Below are positions 45,281 to 57,200 of a DNA stretch of 64,000 bases, piece after piece. Below the pieces are notes generated by a model. That model searched no databases, was not told the origin of the DNA, and was given only the letters and a program-made list of their open reading frames with translations. Every line of letters starts with the position of its first letter. Position 1 is the first letter of the stretch. This stretch comes from Solicoccozyma terricola (lineage: Eukaryota; Basidiomycota; Tremellomycetes; Filobasidiales; Piskurozymaceae). Made by a program: the position numbers and the translations under genes. The stretch spans positions 518,300 to 582,299 of the forward strand of contig BCLD01000006.1 of assembly GCA_001600875.1 (NCBI GenBank), read 5' to 3'.

Positions 45281-47832
45281 CTACAACAGGACGTCACTGT
45301 CCTTCCCCTGCTGCACAAGATCGAGCCACTCCCTCCGCCATGCCTTCATCCTACTCTGCATCTCCGATTGCTGCATCATCTTGCGTATCCATCGGAAGAA
45401 ATCGTCTTCGTCTTCCGGCACGTAGTAGGATGAAAGGCAATTCAAAATCGTTTCAAACGTAGCGTTCGGTGATGACAGTGACGCTGTAAGAAGGGCAAGT
45501 CAGACGGCTGTGTTTAGGAGATAGTGTCGACACGCACCCCTCAGTGCCCAAACGATAGCCACAGACACCATTACCAGCACATCCCTCCCCTCAAAGAACA
45601 GCGCATCCCAAATCCTGAGTTGGGCTTGAAATGGCACCGTGTTAGCGAATAGAGTGATATACCACTTGGTGGCGTATGACGATGCTGATATCATGTGCTT
45701 TTGCTTGATGGAGAATCAGATCTAGATCAGCGTGGGCTTCACTTTGCTAGCGCTATGGGGCAACCGTCACTCACGAACGACGTGTAGACCGTCGGCATGA
45801 GATATTCGATAAGCTTCTCCTGTACGTAGAAGCCTTCTAGGAGTCCAGGAAATCCAGGTTTGAAGATTGAATGCATCTCGTAAACGTCGTGTAGCCGTAT
45901 CATGGTATCGTACGCACGCTACGGAGGGTCGAATGGACGCCATGAGCACGCACACGTCGTGGTACCACCATCAGACAAAACTCACCTCAGGTTCATAATA
46001 GCTGAGGAGCGTTGCAGCGATAGGTCCCATACCCTGACAGTATCCGCAATCCTCACAAACCATTGAAAAGGCGTGCAAGACGTGAAATAGCGATCGTTGA
46101 CTGGAGAAGGTATTTGAATAAGCGAATGCTATGACAGTGGAGAAGGACCAGAACTCTAACTCACCCGTGGCCATAACGAGTGTGGAACAACACATGTCCG
46201 CTGATGGTCCGTGGTATGTCGAGGTCTATCTGCACATCATACGGAGAAGCCGCATCGAGAGCGGCCTGTGAATTCAAGTTAATCCCTTGCCTTCAACCTT
46301 ACCCGACAACCGAGCGACTCACTCTGAATGCCGACGGCGACCGATTGGTCAGTGTTTTCCCACTTCTTTTTGCATCTTCCGTCATAGTCCACCAAGCTGC
46401 TGCACGCCATCGATCTGGAATGCCCTTATACACTCTGCGAACGAGCTGCGGTACGGTTTGATCGGATAAGTATGAGTGTAGACGTCCAAACAAGCCCGCA
46501 ATAACCACCTACCGTCTTCCTGTCCAAATGACTTGCCCACCGCCATTCTGCAATATTCCCCCCCTCGTCCCTCTTGGACACTTGCAACATATCCTCCCAC
46601 TTTCTTACCCTTTCAAACTCCTTCTCCTTGAGTTTACCCATTGCTTTTAACGATAACTGCTCCGTTTCAGCCGGTGGAAGTGGTGGTGGTTCTTCGATTC
46701 CTCCGTCATGGTTTGGGCCATGTATCGTGATGGCTGCTGGCTGCACGGACGGTCGCTTTGGCGCTCGAGCTGGGAGTTTGGGGATCTTGGTGAATACATC
46801 TTGAGGCAGTTTAGCGAGACGAAACTCTGATCGAATTTTAAGAGCTTGGTCGAAGAATCCGTAACTGGTGACGAAGTAAAATCGATTGTAGACGTTAGGA
46901 AAACGAGAGCGAGAGTGCTGAGGTTGCGGTGCGCGGAGTCCGACAACGTCTCACTCACCGATCGACAGTAGCTAAAACCTTTTTCTCTCTCACATCTATA
47001 TCCAAAGGGCCACGCAGTGGCATCTGACTCTTCGGTCTCTTGATGATAACTGCTCTTTCCCTAGTCCTCTCGATACCTTCATCCCATCCATCTCCGTAAA
47101 CACCAACGGCTTCGAGTCTGGCGTCTGCGCACCAAAGGTTTCTTGTCAACACTGTACGAGGTTGTTTCCTAGCCGTAGATTCAACTCACATGTCGACCGA
47201 ACATGGTAAGCGTCTTCCTCTTCTTGCGGATGGCGTGAAGACACATTCGAGATCTTGGCAGCTCGGAGATTAGAGTGCTCGGTGGTCCCGTTCTCCGGAG
47301 ACGTAGGTGGCAGATTCAAATTGTGCCGTGAGCTGGTAGAAGAACCTCTACGCGTGGGTTGAGGAGGAAGTTTGAGGTCACCATTCGTAGGTGGGTGAGA
47401 TTGATTGAGGGATAGGTCATGATGTCGACCATCAGCATCGCCGTTTTGTGGATTGGATGAAGAATTGGTAGCAGCTTTGACGTCGAGGTATTCCCCCAAA
47501 GTCACGACATCTTTCGAGATCGGTGGCAGCTGAGGTTTCCACCCGGCGTCTTCAGATATCCTTGACGGCCCAGCGACAGCATTGCTAGTTGCAACAGAGC
47601 TCTCTGAACTTTCCCGAGCTGCGGCTATTCCGCCGTTCTGTTTGCTGAATCGACGATCATCACCGCCATACAGGTCGAATATCCCCTCGGCTTGCTGTGA
47701 CGACTCGGCTGTTGAGTCCCGCGGCAGGATAGGATGCGAAGTGGCTTCCGCAGAGGGCATGGCCTTGGACAAAGTTGCCCCGAATGGTGCGATGGTTGTT
47801 CCTACGAGGTGCTCATGGATGGTGGTGGTCAT
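45281..47832 (-). CDS. TBC-domain Rab GTPase-activating protein
   Basis: Predicted GAP that switches off a Rab/Ypt GTPase in membrane traffic. The N-terminal 250 residues are disordered and Ser-rich (starts MTTTIHEHLVGTTIAPFG). A conserved segment follows (GWDEGIERTRERAVIIKRPK). The TBC domain contains RVYKGIPDRWRAAAWW, the arginine finger in DIDLDIPRTISGHVLFHTRY (R of IPRT) and the glutamine finger in EDCGYCQGMGPIAATLL. Further TBC motifs are GFYVQEKLIEYLMPTVY, SYATKWYITLFANTVPFQAQ and RIWDALFFEGRDVLVMVSVA. Both catalytic fingers are intact. The C-terminus is a short basic helix (MKAWRREWLDLVQQGK). It resembles the Gyp5/Gyl1 or TBC1D10 groups, but the Rab target is not readable. An upstream in-frame ATG at 47880 is possible; 47832 is preferred. 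Confidence 0.9.
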
Positions 47833-47845
47833 GGTGATCTCAACG

Positions 47846-47853
47846 TCACGTGA
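47846..47853. promoter_or_regulatory. Palindromic TCACGTGA box
   Basis: Perfect 8-bp E-box palindrome 14 bp upstream of the TBC start codon, in the 85-bp gap to the next gene. It is probably in the promoter or leader; the binding factor is unknown. Confidence 0.35.
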
Positions 47854-47917
47854 CAAATATCCGGATAGGAGGTTGTGCAACCATCCCTGTCATGCTAGAT
47901 GGGGAAAAATGCGTGTA

Positions 47918-49664
47918 TCATGTTCGTTTCTGCTCTCGGCCGCTCCCCATACGGTCATACAGCTCCAGAGCCTCCAGCTGCACATCATATCCATCCAACA
48001 ATCGGTTCACCCAGCCGTCTTTAGGGAACGACTTGCCCCATTGATTGTGTAGATGAATCGACCAGATCTGTCCGACCCGACGTTCTAGCTCCTCTTTCGC
48101 GCCGCTGTTCACCGCTTCCCCATCCGTCGAGATCCATGGCAGGCCATGCCAGAATTTAGGGTCATCCTCGAATGGATCCGGGAATCGGATATTGTCTCGA
48201 CAATTTCGAGGATCGGCAAAGCACCATGGTAAGACGCCGAACGGGATGATTTGGTTGGCTAGGAGACGGTGGTAAAGCTTTTGATAAAGGAATGCTCCCC
48301 ATGTGAGAGTATTGGGTGGCGGTCTTGGGGATGTGGACATGATGTGAAATGCTTCACATAGATAGGGAGAGTGTTGACGAAAGTGCATGATGGCGCCGTT
48401 GAGTGAGAGATATGGTTTGTCTGCGGCGGACAGAATTGGGAAAATAATAAGGGGATCAGGCTCGACCATATTCGCCAGCGAGCAAACATCACCCCGACAC
48501 CCGATCGTCTTCTTCACACTCACCATAGCAATCCCACTGCGTAACAAACTCATGCTCCGTTAATGGATGTAGATCCCTCGTCAACAGTTGATCCATATCC
48601 AACCAAACTCCACCATGCGCCCACAATACGAGCAATCGAATGGCATCCCCATCAACCCAACCTCTCTGATCGTACATTGCTTCACCAATCGCTTCACTAC
48701 CTTCGAGATAGGTCCCACGGGCGAGCGTTTGTACGTCCACTTGTCGTAGTTCGATATTGTCTGGGTACAGTGTGAGGAAATGTCGAATGTGCGGGTTGGA
48801 AGCAAGGAATGCGACGTCGTTCGACCACAGGATAAGACTTGAATGTGAGAGAGGTTGCGTTGCGAGGAATGATTTGATTGTCATTGCTTGTCTAGCTTCG
48901 AATGGTAAGAGATCGCCGCGCCAATACGTGTGATATGTAACGTGTTCAAGAGGTTGATTTGGTGCATGTTGTATCGTAGAAGCAAAATCGAAACATTCCA
49001 TGCCGTTTCGGAGTGGAAGACCGGTTGCAAGTTGATGGTACTTTGGTGAGGTGAGAAGGGAGACGTTGTATGATGTTCGAGATATACGAGCGGGGCTGAA
49101 ACATTGACCTGACTCAGTAACCTCTAGATGTTGCTTGATCCAGGGTCGAGGGTAGACGGCGATCTCGACTTGAAGTTCATATCGTGAACGGAAGAGGTAG
49201 ATGAGGAGGCAACCGAGGGCTACGATCCCAAGTACATTTCTCCACGTATGCCGTAGCAGTCGACTTGACATCCATGGGTTCGTCACCTCGATATGCCCTC
49301 TCCGTCGACCCTTTGTCAACCTAAACTCATTCGCATCAGGCGAAAAAGTTCCCGTTCGAGTGCGAAAACTTCTTCTCAACCTCCGCGCATATGCCATGGG
49401 CCACAACCAGATACTCCCAACATCCCATCCATCCCTCTGCCAACTCCTCCGCCGAGATTTCCAATCTGCAAGCAGTACATCCCCATCATATAAATCCAAT
49501 CCGCCATTCACCAGTGTCTGATCGTCATCTTCCACTTGAATCGTGACTGGTGAGCTGACTAAACCTTCAGGACGAGCCGAGAGTGGAGAGCGATTGGAGA
49601 ATGTAGGTCGACGATTGCGTTGCGAGGCGGTTATGTGATGTGGTGAGTCGACATGGGTGTTCAT
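47918..49664 (-). CDS. Type II membrane glycosyltransferase with DxD motif (GT32-like)
   Basis: Two exons (49664-48524, 48420-47918) close to 547 aa. A cytoplasmic N-terminus of about 145 residues, rich in Arg (RRSWQRDGW, RRLRRSFRTRTGTF), precedes one signal-anchor (NVLGIVALGCLLIYLFRS). The lumenal domain has HVTYHTYWRGDLLPF, SHSSLILWSNDV, and DAIRLLVLWAHGGVWLDMDQ, where LDMD is the DxD nucleotide-sugar/metal motif. Later motifs include SLNGAIMHFRQHSPYL and the C-terminal IWSIHLHNQWGKSFPKDGW. This layout fits fungal GT32-like transferases of the Golgi; sugar and acceptor are unknown. The long basic cytoplasmic tail is unusual for the class. The start was chosen at the ATG before the first charged block; the frame is open further upstream to 49901. 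Confidence 0.85.
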
Positions 49665-50225
49665 CGCGGTGAGAGAGTGGTAGAGGTAGAGAGGTAGCTG
49701 GTTTGGCGTGTTGAGCGACGTCGGAGCGCGATCACATGCGAAGGTGAGGTAGTGTCCTACCGATGCATTGTGTGCGTGTGTGTGTGTGTGAGTGTGTGGC
49801 AGGGAGATGGCTTGTGCAGACAGATGGTGGACGATGGTGCAGGACGGGGTGAGTGTTTGGTGTCGGTGAACTGGAGATGCAAGTGGTGTCACGTTTCCCA
49901 AGAAACATTTTAATTCTCATTCCCCCTCCCCCGCGTGTTTCATGTCCCAAAGCACAGATGATATGTTACCTATAGGAGGGTCCAGGTTGACCGGCTACGC
50001 TGTGAGGCACCATCTAGTCTTCAGTCCTGCGCTGTCAGTCCTGCATCGTCAGTCCTGCACTGTATTCCTGAACCATTCGTGTTTCACCCAAACTGAGCGA
50101 TATGCATTCCACCACTGTCTGACCCAAATGTGCCGCCCCAACATCCCATGCTGTAACTCCTCGTCAAATATGATCAAAATCTAGTGAATCATTACACCAA
50201 ATTCCGCTAACGACTTTGAAACTCC
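49665..50225. other. Intergenic spacer with a GT-rich tract
   Basis: 560 bp between two minus-strand genes. An imperfect (GT)n tract lies at about 49768-49798, upstream of the glycosyltransferase start. A short direct repeat (AGTCCTGC-GT-AGTCCTGC) is visible at about 50020-50060. No gene is seen. Confidence 0.5.
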
Positions 50226-52462
50226 CTACTTGTCAATATCCTGGATCAAAACGGTCCTGTATCTGACGATCCCCTTCTCAACAGCTTGAATCGCCTTGGC
50301 TGCGTCTTTCATCGGCAGAGTCTGGATCCATGGCTTGATGTTATGTTTGACTGCCAATTCCATCATCGCAATGGCTTCTTTCTTACTACCAATGTGGGAA
50401 GAACCTGCGCAAAACCGAATGGAAGATAGGTTGGCAAAACAAGGGCGTGGGGTTGTTATTCGTCTCGTCGTCTCTAGACAACTCACCGATGTAACAACCG
50501 TTACCAGCCATAGTCTGAGATTTCAGAGCTGGCCAATCAGTCTCTGGCATACCGACAAAGCAGAGTTTCCCATGAACACCCAGAGTCTGGAGGTAGTCGT
50601 TGAGTGGGAGATCGGCAGAGGAGGCGGAGGAAATGATGAGATCGAGTTCACCAGCCATCTTCTTGGCGAAATCTTTGTCGGCACGGGTGTTGATGAAGTG
50701 CTATACGAAGATGATGCCCCGGTTAAGAAAAAGGAGGGTAATGACATGGTCAGATGGTTTGAGAAGAGGTATGTGAAAGCAATGACCCGGAAAAAACTCA
50801 CAGAAGCACCCATCTTCAACACGTCGTCCTTCTTGTTATCGGAAGTAGAGAAGGCCTGTCAATCACCACCCGACCCAAACCATCAATAACCCAAGTTCCC
50901 AAAAGCTGCCAAATGTCTCTGAAAAAAGGGACTCACGTAAACCTCGGCACCCATTGCCTTTGCGAAAAGAACAGCATAGTGTCCCAACCTAAACCAAGTG
51001 ATAACCCGTCAACGCCACGATCGGTGCAACTCTCCCCTGCGACACATTCATCCAACTACTCACCCTCCGATACCCAAAATTCCAACCTTCTTACCGGGTC
51101 CAGCACCGTTCCTCAACAACGGTGAGAACACCGTAAGACCAGCACACATCCTGGGAACAAATAATTTCATTCCTTCGATCAGTAACGAATTCGAAGGGAA
51201 AAAAAGACATTTTGTCTTTGGAAAGAGGGGGGATCGGATGTTAACGTACATGGATGCAGCGTCAGTTGAGGAGATACCATCAGGTAATGGGAAGACGAAT
51301 TGTTGTTGAGCTCGAACGTGGGTAGAGTAACCACCTGAATCGCAAAGAAGAAAAAGAAGAAAAAGGAAAAGGTCGAGATGATCAGCATGTCTGATATCCT
51401 CGTGCTTGACGAATCGGTTTCGGGGGGTTATTAGTTGCTCACCTTGGCATTCATCTCCGTTAAACCACTATTCCCAACATAAAATAAAAACCGACATCCA
51501 AACCAATCAATATCATGTTACCGCGCCCGCCCGGGGGGGGGGGGGGGGGGGTTTCACATACGATAGAGTTGTAGGTATCTTTACCTTGCGCGCAATATTG
51601 CTCATTATCCGTCTTGCATGGTTTGCATTCCCCACATGAACCAGATTGAGCACCGATACCTACTCGTTGACCCAGCTGGAAAAAGAAGAAGCAGTTGGGG
51701 GAAATGGAGAAGTGTTAATTAAGGGGGAGATGAAAGAGATGAAAGGAGAGGTGGGGGGAAATTACCTTGAATCCTTTGACAGCAGAACCCATTGAAACAA
51801 TCTCTCCGACGATTTCATGACCTGTCACACAGAATTTCGTAGCTAGAGGACCCCAACCACCTGAGATCTAAAAAAACGAATCATTGGAACGTCAAAGAAT
51901 ATTGTCAGGAACTAGGATTCCCCCGTGTATTGAAACGAAAAAAGGGGGACTAACGGTATGGTGGTCTGAAGCGCAAGTCCTGTTCGATGTAAAGAATGGT
52001 GAGAATACTGAGGAAGAGATAAGAGGCACAGGCCCCAAAAAACAGAAAGACAAAAGAGGGACAAGGTTCTGCTCACCCGCAACATTCAACGTGAACGGTA
52101 ATATCTTGGGGTTCTTCCCTTCGGAGCTTGTATTCGGTGAGTTCGAAGTCTAAGAGAGACAGAGGGATGATAGAGAGAAGATAGGAGGGAACTTGTCAGA
52201 TGTGGGGGGTGAGATGACTGGAATTGGAAACCCGGGACTTACCAGTGTACTTCTTGGTGTCTATATGGATAGAGCAAGAAAAGAAGGAAAAGATAAGAAA
52301 GGATATATAAGTGGAAGGTCTAGCAGGTGGGTTTCGAAAGGACGACTCACCCTTGATGGCGTATCTAACGACGGTGTGGTGCAAGATATCAGCATTGGGG
52401 TGTGGTGCCCAGTACCACAAACCCAATCAATAGACTCACCCCTTGACGGTATCGACGGTCAT
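50226..52462 (-). CDS. ADH6: Zinc-dependent, NADP-type alcohol dehydrogenase (ADH6/cinnamyl ADH-like)
   Basis: Medium-chain dehydrogenase that reduces a range of aldehydes with NADPH. The first exon (52462-52441 or so) encodes MTVDTVK. Following exons give the catalytic-zinc region (CGLCASDHHTISGGWG; TGHEIVGEIVSMGSAVKGF), the four-Cys structural zinc site (SGSCGECKPCKTDNEQYC), and the Rossmann motif KVGILGIGGLGHYAVLFAKA. The C-terminal half reads AGELDLIISSASSADLPLND, LGVHGKLCFVGMPETDWPAL and SSHIGSKKEAIAMMELAVKH. The end is VLIQDIDK. The SSHIGS sequence and overall pattern place it with yeast Adh6/Adh7 rather than classical ethanol ADHs. About ten short exons are present; one intron has a 19-nt C tract 6-8 nt after its donor. 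It is divergent from the cyclin gene across a promoter with four TGACGTG boxes. Confidence 0.93.
51533..51551 (-). repeat. C19 tract (sense) in an ADH6 intron
   Basis: A 19-nt G run on the plus strand lies just after the gtatgt donor of the exon ending KDTYNSI; followed on the sense strand by a GGGCGGGCGCGG segment. Confidence 0.8.
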
Positions 52463-52927
52463 GATTGCAGAGTAATAGAATGTGGAGTAGACTAGGGTGT
52501 GAGTGTGTGAGAGTGTGTGTGTGTGTGTATGAAGTGAGATGGAAAGTTGATTTGTTGGATATTTATCTGTCTAGCCCCCTTTTGAAGAAAAAGTCTGTCG
52601 AGGTGTCAATTAGAGATCTACGTCAAGCCGATGGGCTCGGCCCGGGCTATCCGGGGTTGGGGGGAGGGCGGGAGGTGGAGGGGAGGGGGAGACATGACGT
52701 GGCAGAGAGTGATAAGGTGGGGGAGGGGGGTGGAAGGGCTAAGACTGCCGAGAATGATAAGGAATGACGTGGCCAAGGCAATGTTAACAGGAATGACGTG
52801 GCATGTCTCCCTGCACAGACGATCCTCCAATGACGTGTATCATGAAACTGGTGACCGACCTCTCAACTTACCCTCCCATACCGAAATCAACCCCCAACTT
52901 CCGTCACACTCACCCCCCTACCCTACA
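52463..52927. promoter_or_regulatory. Divergent ADH6/cyclin promoter with four TGACGTG boxes
   Basis: TGACGTGG occurs at 52695-52702, 52765-52772 and 52794-52801, and TGACGTGT at 52831-52838, all in the same orientation. TGACGTGG is the sequence bound by bZIP factors such as mammalian XBP1/ATF6 and is close to half-CRE sites. A (GT)n tract lies at about 52498-52529 near the ADH6 start. Four copies in 144 bp is far more than expected by chance for a 7-mer. Confidence 0.6.
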
Positions 52928-54497
52928 ATGCCTCACCCTCCCCATCCTCTCGCTTCAACATCCCAACTCATCCTCACTCCGTCGGCTAAAGATGGGCTAC
53001 CGTCAAACCTCGAGAGCGATCTCAGAGTCGTTGGATGTCAATTAATACAAGAAGCAGGGGTGTTGTTGGATCTGTAAGTTGGGTGGGGTTGGTGGTATTC
53101 CAACCGGTAGTTGGGGAATTTGGCTGACGGTTGTGATCTGGACTGGTGATTGGGTAGACCGCAGAGTACAATGGCGACAGCTCAGGTGTTACTTCAACGG
53201 TTCTTTTATGTTAGCTCGATGTTGTCGTTTACGGTGAATGTGAGTTGGCCAAGAGCGTAGTCGAGCATTACTTCTTCGCGAGCGGGCGCAGCGAGGACTC
53301 ATAGCGAAAGACCGCGCTCCCGTTAGGGACCTCTCTTCCGCGAACGTAGTGAGCATTATTGCATCCTGAGCGTAGCCAAGAATATCATGCGAGCGAGACC
53401 GATTTCTCTTTTTCTTGGCGAGCGCAGCGAGCAACGTCTTCCTGAGATCAGCGAAGACTATCCTTGCTGGCGAGCGAAAGCGAGCAAAATTCCCTTCCAG
53501 AGCCCTTTTACTGAGTACGGTCCTCAGCGAGGTTGGCGAGGCTATACTCTTATACTGGCGAGCATGGTACATTTCTCATTCAAGCCACGGAAACTGATTT
53601 CGATCCTCCCTCCATCCATCCGAAAACACCAGGAAATAGCAATAGCAGCGTTATACCTCTCTTCCAAACTCTGCGAATCTCCAGTCCGACTTCGAGATCT
53701 CCTCAACATCTATACACTACTCACATCGAGGAACACCCATCTATTAACATCATCGACGGCTCTCGATTGCGAAATAACCAGGACGAGTGGGAAACAATGC
53801 GAGGGATGGAGATGGGAACCACCTGCATTTCATGACAAGGTGTTTTATGAATTGAAGGATGGGTTGGTCGTTGCTGAGATACAAATATTGAAGAGATTGG
53901 GCTTTAACATGCAGGTGGGGTGTCTGCGCGGTGGTCGTTTGGTATCGATCAATACAACGACGACTGAACAAACCACATCGTCGATAACAGGTGGACTTGC
54001 CATATAGCCATATGGTGAATTATTGTAAAATACTCGATCTTGTAAATCGACCGAATGTCGTCCAGCGATGTTGGGGAATCTTGAATGATGCGTGAGTCGT
54101 CGATGGATGGGTGCATTGTGTTTCACCTGGACCCCTTTCGTCCCTGGGCGAACTGAATGTTCTATCTTCTCCACCCAGTTTACAAACACCTTTATACACC
54201 ATACACCCGCCACACACGCTCGCATGTTTCTCCATCCTCCTCGCTACACGACTCCTACGCATACCCCTACCCGATAAATGGTGGATCCTATTCGACGCGG
54301 AATACGACGATCTATGGGCATGCTGTGGTACGGTGATGACGTTATGGGACGATTGGAAAATCGGGGACAAGAATTGGTGGGATGGGGATACTGCGGATGT
54401 TGGTGAGGAGAAGAGGGTAAGATGGGAGAGGGCGTGGAAGTTGGCGACGAGTAGGAAGTATGTTAGGAAATGGGTTGGGAAAGAGCAGGATAATTGA
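52928..54497 (+). CDS. Cyclin-L-like cyclin
   Basis: Five exons (52928-53073, 53158-53239, 53633-53914, 53991-54091, 54179-54497) close to 309 aa. The cyclin box reads GCQLIQEAGVLLDLPQ, TAQVLLQRFFYVSSM, IAIAALYLSSKLCESPVRLR, and DLLNIYTLL. The second fold has VAEIQILKRLGFNMQVDLPY, MVNYCKILDL and NVVQRCWGILNDAL. This is the pattern of transcription/splicing cyclins (cyclin L, K/T, Ctk2) rather than mitotic cyclins, with cyclin L the closest by eye. The C-terminus is Trp- and Lys-rich without the RS domain of animal cyclin L. Intron 2 is 393 bp and holds the GCGAGC repeats; the third exon is joined in phase 0 at 53633. Confidence 0.85.
53240..53632 (+). repeat. Cyclin intron 2 with GCGAGC-type degenerate tandem repeats
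   Basis: Sense-strand units include CGCGAGCGGGCGCAGCGAGG, CGCGAACGTAGTGAGCATTATTGC, GGCGAGCGCAGCGAGCAACG, GGCGAGCGAAAGCGAGCAAA, and GGTTGGCGAGGC, spread through 53250-53575. The segment gctcccgttagggacctctcttccgcgaacgtagtgagcatt (53309-53350, written here as a description) is nearly the same as one in the SPT7 intron. The repeats start 8 bp after the gtgagt donor and end about 60 bp before the acceptor. Confidence 0.8.
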
Positions 54498-54656
54498 TCG
54501 CGGGCAGATTTTTGAGCGTGCGCGTAAGGAAGGGGGGAACGTTGGGACTATTTCGTTGTATAGGTGCAATATACCACAGCATTAGCATTTCATATTTTTC
54601 TTCTTTGACTATGTTCCTGTAAGGCACTCCGTGCTTTATTCGCTTGGAATGATCAT

Positions 54657-57200
54657 CTACTCATCCGCCTCATCTGCATTCAAGATCAATGTCTGGAAGA
54701 ACCTGACACCTTCGATGATCGTAGTGGCTCTGGCGTGTTCATTGACGGTGTGGATACCTGCAGAGTCTTCGTAAGCCCCGTAGCCGAATCTGTTCGGGAT
54801 GAAGAGGGGTCAAAATCAAAATTTGGGAAAAAAGCGGAAGGGCAAAGTGTGCTCGGCGGACCGGTAGATATTTCTGGTAAGACCCCAGTCTGCGGGCAAT
54901 GAAGGAGTGCGAAGGAGTTGTTAGTGTGTGTATACAAAGCCGACAAAGTGGAGCATGTTGTGGTCTCTTACATCGCTCTGCAAGTGTGCGGCAAAGTCAG
55001 TATCCGTGATCTCGGCCCATGGTGACTGCTCAACAAGAACTCACTGGTGTCAGTATTTCCGATCGCTAGTCCAGGAGCAAACAGAAGCTCCTGGCCCTTC
55101 GTCGCCGGGCTGGTGGTCCATGTGCTCTTGGCTGAGCCGGCGAGGAGGTTCCATGCAGATGAAGAGACATCGTGTGGCGAGATCGGCGCTGGTTCCAGAC
55201 TGGTATAGCGATCACCCATCAGGTGGGCTGCAATCGTATCCAAGTCCTCAAGCCGGGTACTCACCTTGAGTTGAAAGCCACGTTCAGCTCCAAGACCACT
55301 GGACTCTCCTCGACCGTCGAGACCACCTTTCCGAACGAGCGGAATGACACCCCGAGCTTCTCTGCAAGCGGCGCGATGACGCTCGTCATCTGCTCTTGAA
55401 GTTCAGCGACGGAGCTGTCTGCGTTGATTCGATGATTGACAACAGCTGTCGAAACCTCGGGCAGTGCGTTGACTTTGACGCCACCCTAGCAACATCACAC
55501 CACAGGCTGTCAGTAAGCTGATATGATGGACATTCGCACCAACACACTCACATAGACAAGATCAACCGCTCGAGTGGTCGCGATACCGGCCTTGCTAGTA
55601 CCGGAAAGTTCGGCGAGATACTTGGCAAACCGCTTCAAGGTCCTGTCGCTCGTCCTTGACTTGATCACCATATCCTTGAGTCCTTTGGGGAATTCTGGAC
55701 TCTGGACAAAGCATTGATATGCCTCGTAGACAGGGTTCTTGCGGGTGAGCCGGATGGGCACAGGGTTGGCTTCAAGTGCACTGATTGCTTGGGCCAAGAG
55801 ACCGATGCCGGTGTGAACAGCTGCATAGCGCAGACGCTCAGCCACCACCCCCCATCAAGAAGACATGAAACTTACGAGGAACGCTCGAGTGACCACCAGG
55901 AGTAAGTGCGCGCACCTCGACATCGAGATATCCCTTCTCGCCAACAGCTGGCCCAGCAAACATCTGCTGAGTCGAAGGGAGACTTAGCTATCGATCAGTC
56001 TGGCCCACCGAGACCTTCCCTCACCTGTCCGTACTGCTCAGTGATACCGTTGCCTTCGTCAACAAGCAGCCACATGGAATCTTTGCCATACTTGGCCTCT
56101 AGAAACTCGTTGAGGTAATATGCGCCCTGTTTCAACCCATATGGTCAATCTTCCGATGCCCCCGGTTTAGACAGTGACCGACCACTCACAACTTTTCCGG
56201 AAGCCTCCTCATCGAATCCGAGGGCAATCACCACAGTCCTCTTCGCTTCGAAACCTCGCTCCAAAAGCAACTCGAGGGCGGCACTGTCAAGAGATCGTCA
56301 GTGAACAGAATATGGGCAACTGAGGCTGGTTTCAGCATACTCACAGCATGCCGGTCACCCCCGCTTTGTCGTCAAGAGATCCTGTGCAGTATTGCGATGG
56401 TTAGCGGAAACTCACCGATATGCCTTCCGATTCTACGCACCTCGACCCCAGATATAGGTACCATCATAGTGGCCGCTGAAAGGTGGGTGAGTCCACGAGT
56501 CAACTGTAGAGGGCTCAACGGGTACAACATCTGGAAAGGTTGAATATCAGCATGGTCCGATCGACGACGTGAAGGACATGCGGACGCACCTTGGTGGCCT
56601 GTCAGCAGAATAGGCTTCTTGGACGAATCCGATCCTTTGAGTTCATAAATGAGCCCATACGTGTTAACTGTGTCTACAGTCATCGAAGCATAGCTGTGTG
56701 GTCGAAAATCGTTCAACAGAGGCCGGTTCTACCGACAGGGAAGATTAGACCTACACATTCGGGTACGCCTTCCCAAAAAATTCATGCAACAGCGCAAATG
56801 CATCCCATCGTTTGTCCTCTCCAACAGGACCCATGACGTCGAAGCATTCAGTGGGAACTTGGACCGCACCAGTCAGCCAGTTAATGATGCGGTCCTTGGT
56901 CTCTGGATCGTAGACATCGGTCAAGTTGGTAGACGGGGTCAGGACTGGCGACTGAGCACATTTCATGCTGGCCTCTGAGAGTACAGTCACATCATTGTGG
57001 TCGTAAGTACGGTGACTTAGATGCTGACCAGCCTGTCTGCCTAGCCAGAGCAAGGCGATAGCTGAAGCAGTCCAGTGAGCAAAGCGCCGGACCTTCTTCC
57101 CCCCAGTTGAACTGGCAGCATTCGATGCTGGAGTGGCGGTGGCGGGACCAGGGAGAGCGAAGACCGCTTTTTCGGACAGATGGGCTTGCTTCTCCATCAC
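54657..57200 (-). CDS. CPS1: Vacuolar carboxypeptidase S (M20 metallopeptidase)
   Basis: Zinc-dependent Gly-X carboxypeptidase of the vacuole lumen. The N-terminus is cytoplasmic, followed by one membrane segment (HWTASAIALLWLGRQAG), as in yeast Cps1 which is sorted through the MVB pathway. M20 motifs in order: KPILLTGHQDVVPVEP (first zinc His and Asp), THPPFSGHYDGTYIWGRGSL then DDKAGVTGML (bridging Asp), ALGFDEEASGKVGAYYLNEF (catalytic Glu), and EVRALTPGGHSSVPPVHTGI. The C-terminal catalytic His region reads RFGYGAYEDSAGIHTVNEHA. All metal-binding positions appear intact. The protein is spread over about ten exons with introns of 50-90 bp. The start at 57200 is the first of two adjacent Met codons. 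It is convergent with the cyclin gene. Confidence 0.94.
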
